This document shows, in pieces, positions 4,520 to 5,653 of a DNA stretch of 5,653 bases. The stretch covers positions 1 to 5,653 of the forward strand of contig JAGIAU010000147.1 of the NCBI GenBank assembly GCA_017744755.1. Reading direction: 5' to 3'. Each line of letters starts with the position of its first letter. Position 1 is the first letter of the stretch. The notes under the pieces are model-generated. The model was not told the origin of the DNA and made no database searches. It saw nothing but the letters and a program-made list of their open reading frames with translations. Origin of the DNA: Microbacteriaceae bacterium (GTDB lineage Bacteria > Actinomycetota > Actinomycetes > Actinomycetales > Microbacteriaceae). Made by a program: the position numbers and the translations under genes.

Positions 4520-5059
4520 TCAGCCGCGCCGGACCACCGTATGGCGATCGGCGCCCTCGCCCTCGGACTCCGAGGTGTAGCCGCGCTCGGCGACGAGATC
4601 GTGCACGAGCTTCCGCTCGTACGAGGACATCGGGGGGAGTGCCGCGGAGGAGGCGCCTTCTTCGAGCCGGCGCACCGCCGCGTCGACCAGCGCCGCGAGC
4701 TCGCCGGCGCGGGCATCGCGCGAGCCGCCGATGTCGAGGATGAGCCGGGAGAACTCACCGGTCCTCGCCTGCACGGCGAGCCGGGCGAGCTCCTGCAGCG
4801 CCGTCACCGTGTCCGGCTTCGACAGGATGCGGAGCCCCGCGGAGCCCTCGGGCGCCGAGACCGTGATGACGACGCGATTGCCGCGATCGTCGATGTCGAT
4901 GTCGCCGTCCAGGTCCGCGATGTCGAGGAGCTCCTCGATGTAATCCGCCGCGACGTCGGCCTCGTCCGCGTCGTCGTCGAGCTCGTCGGCGCCCTCGTTC
5001 TCGACCGCTCCGGTCGCGTCGATCGTCTCCGGGACCTCGACGGTCTCCTGCTCGCTCAT
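4520..5059 (-). CDS. khpB: RNA-binding protein KhpB/Jag (KH and R3H domains)
   Basis: Also called jag, this 179-residue protein is a single-stranded RNA/DNA binder found next to yidC in most Gram-positive bacteria. In other species it pairs with KhpA and affects cell division and elongation. The first ~37 residues are very acidic (NEGADELDDDADEADVA region) and probably disordered. A KH-type domain spans ~38-112, with TVTALQELARLAV (84-96) and RLILDIGG (105-112). The R3H domain (~115-179) shows the R-x3-H pair (R149, H153) in SSYERKLVHDLVAERG. The KH loop normally reading GXXG aligns to LSKP (79-82), so both glycines are missing. The start ATG overlaps the yidC stop as ATGA, implying coupled translation; this also argues against the longer in-frame extension to 5491. 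Confidence 0.93.
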   Translation of the reverse strand: MSEQETVEVPETIDATGAVENEGADELDDDADEADVAADYIEELLDIADLDGDIDIDDRGNRVVITVSAPEGSAGLRILSKPDTVTALQELARLAVQARTGEFSRLILDIGGSRDARAGELAALVDAAVRRLEEGASSAALPPMSSYERKLVHDLVAERGYTSESEGEGADRHTVVRRG

Positions 5060-5653
5060 CGGCGTCCGCCCTTCTTCTTGCGCTTGCTGCTCACCGGCTG
5101 CTGGCGCTGCGTGTTCTGCGCCTTGACCACCGTCGGCTGGTCCTCGCTGTCGACCTCGACGACCTCGATGCCGCGGCGCTGCTGCTTCTTCAGCAGGCGC
5201 GCCTCGCGGGCGAGCGCCGCCTCGGAGCCCGGCGTCGGCATGTTCCGGATGACGAGGTACTGCTGACCCACTGTCCAGGCGTTCGAGGCGACCCAGTAGA
5301 ACATGACGCCGATCGGGAACGCCCAGCTGGAGAACACGAAGACGAGCGGGAGGATGTAGAGGAGGATCCGCTGCTGGCGGTACATCGGGGACGCCTTCAT
5401 CTCCGGCGTCTGGTTCTTCGACATGATCTGCAGCTGCGTGACGAACTGCGAGGCCGTCATGAGCACGATCATCGTGACGGCGAGGATCCACACGACGGGG
5501 TTGTGACCGTCCGTCTGGATCGATGCGTGCAGGGGAGCGCCGAAGACCTCGGAGTTCGCGAAGGACGTCGCGAGGTTCGAGTCCATGAGTCCGCCGTCGA
5601 TGCCCGGCTTCGGGCGTGCCGGGTCATCGGGATCTCCCGTCCACTTGGCGTAG
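5056..5653 (-). CDS. yidC: Membrane protein insertase YidC/Oxa1, C-terminal part (cut by the window edge)
   Basis: YidC inserts and folds inner-membrane proteins alone or with the Sec translocon. The frame stays open to the right edge, so the N-terminal part lies outside; 198 residues are visible. The fragment begins in an extracytoplasmic or loop segment (YAKWTGDPDD). Hydrophobic helices follow at about 51-72 (PVVWILAVTMIVLMTASQF region), 95-110 (ILLYILPLVFVFSSW) and 112-132 (PIGVMFYWVASNAWTVGQQ). The last two have the Oxa1-family pattern with conserved PIGVMFYW. The cytoplasmic tail (~137-198) is charged and ends in a Lys/Arg-rich stretch (SSKRKKKGGRR), typical for ribosome-contacting YidC tails. 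The conserved groove arginine would be upstream of the window. The methionine at 5586 is internal, not the start. Its stop overlaps the jag start. Confidence 0.96.
   Translation of the reverse strand, partial: YAKWTGDPDDPARPKPGIDGGLMDSNLATSFANSEVFGAPLHASIQTDGHNPVVWILAVTMIVLMTASQFVTQLQIMSKNQTPEMKASPMYRQQRILLYILPLVFVFSSWAFPIGVMFYWVASNAWTVGQQYLVIRNMPTPGSEAALAREARLLKKQQRRGIEVVEVDSEDQPTVVKAQNTQRQQPVSSKRKKKGGRR

Noticed and set aside
3549..4580. Plus-strand 343-codon frame antisense to rsmG containing MFHVKH twice
   Set aside because: The MFHVKH segments are parS sites, and the rest mirrors rsmG. No domain is recognisable.
5060..5491. N-terminal extension of Jag
   Set aside because: It would overlap the conserved YidC C-terminal region in another frame. 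The ATGA junction at 5056-5059 is the standard coupled start.

Overview
The window is a high-GC actinobacterial chromosome segment, most likely Microbacteriaceae. This is judged from the roughly 70% GC, the ParB N-terminus (GLGRGIGALIP followed by RPVDVFFP) and the Jag/YidC sequences. It covers part of the origin-proximal cluster usually ordered dnaA-rpmH-rnpA-yidD-yidC-jag-rsmG-parA-parB. All the core genes lie on the minus strand. In related genomes dnaA and oriC lie beyond the yidC side, so here they are expected off the right edge, and these genes would then be read in the direction the replication fork moves. No oriC is seen inside the window.

Layout from the right edge: the C-terminal part of yidC (cut by the window edge), then jag/khpB, overlapping yidC by an ATGA. 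A strong intercistronic hairpin follows, then rsmG, whose first codons are themselves a parS site. The next ~1.2 kb separates rsmG from parA. It holds a small antibiotic-biosynthesis-monooxygenase-like (ABM) gene on the minus strand and a VOC (glyoxalase-fold) gene on the plus strand, converging on each other. parA and parB follow on the minus strand. At the left end a plus-strand DUF1801 gene converges on parB.

The most notable content is the centromere. Four 16-bp parS sites (2453-2468, 3234-3249, 3682-3697, 4429-4444) lie within 2 kb next to the genes for their binding protein ParB and its ATPase partner ParA. One site forms the start of rsmG, one sits in the parA leader, one is 7 bp past the ABM stop, and one is the core of a 26-bp perfect palindrome just after the rsmG stop. 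YidC (membrane insertion), KhpB/Jag (RNA binding) and RsmG (16S rRNA methylation) are the usual housekeeping partners.

I see no new defence, toxin or mobile system. The points worth a second look are the insertion of two accessory genes between rsmG and parA, the overlap of parS with gene starts and a possible terminator, the missing GXXG loop in Jag, and the apparent use of leaderless starts by all three accessory genes.
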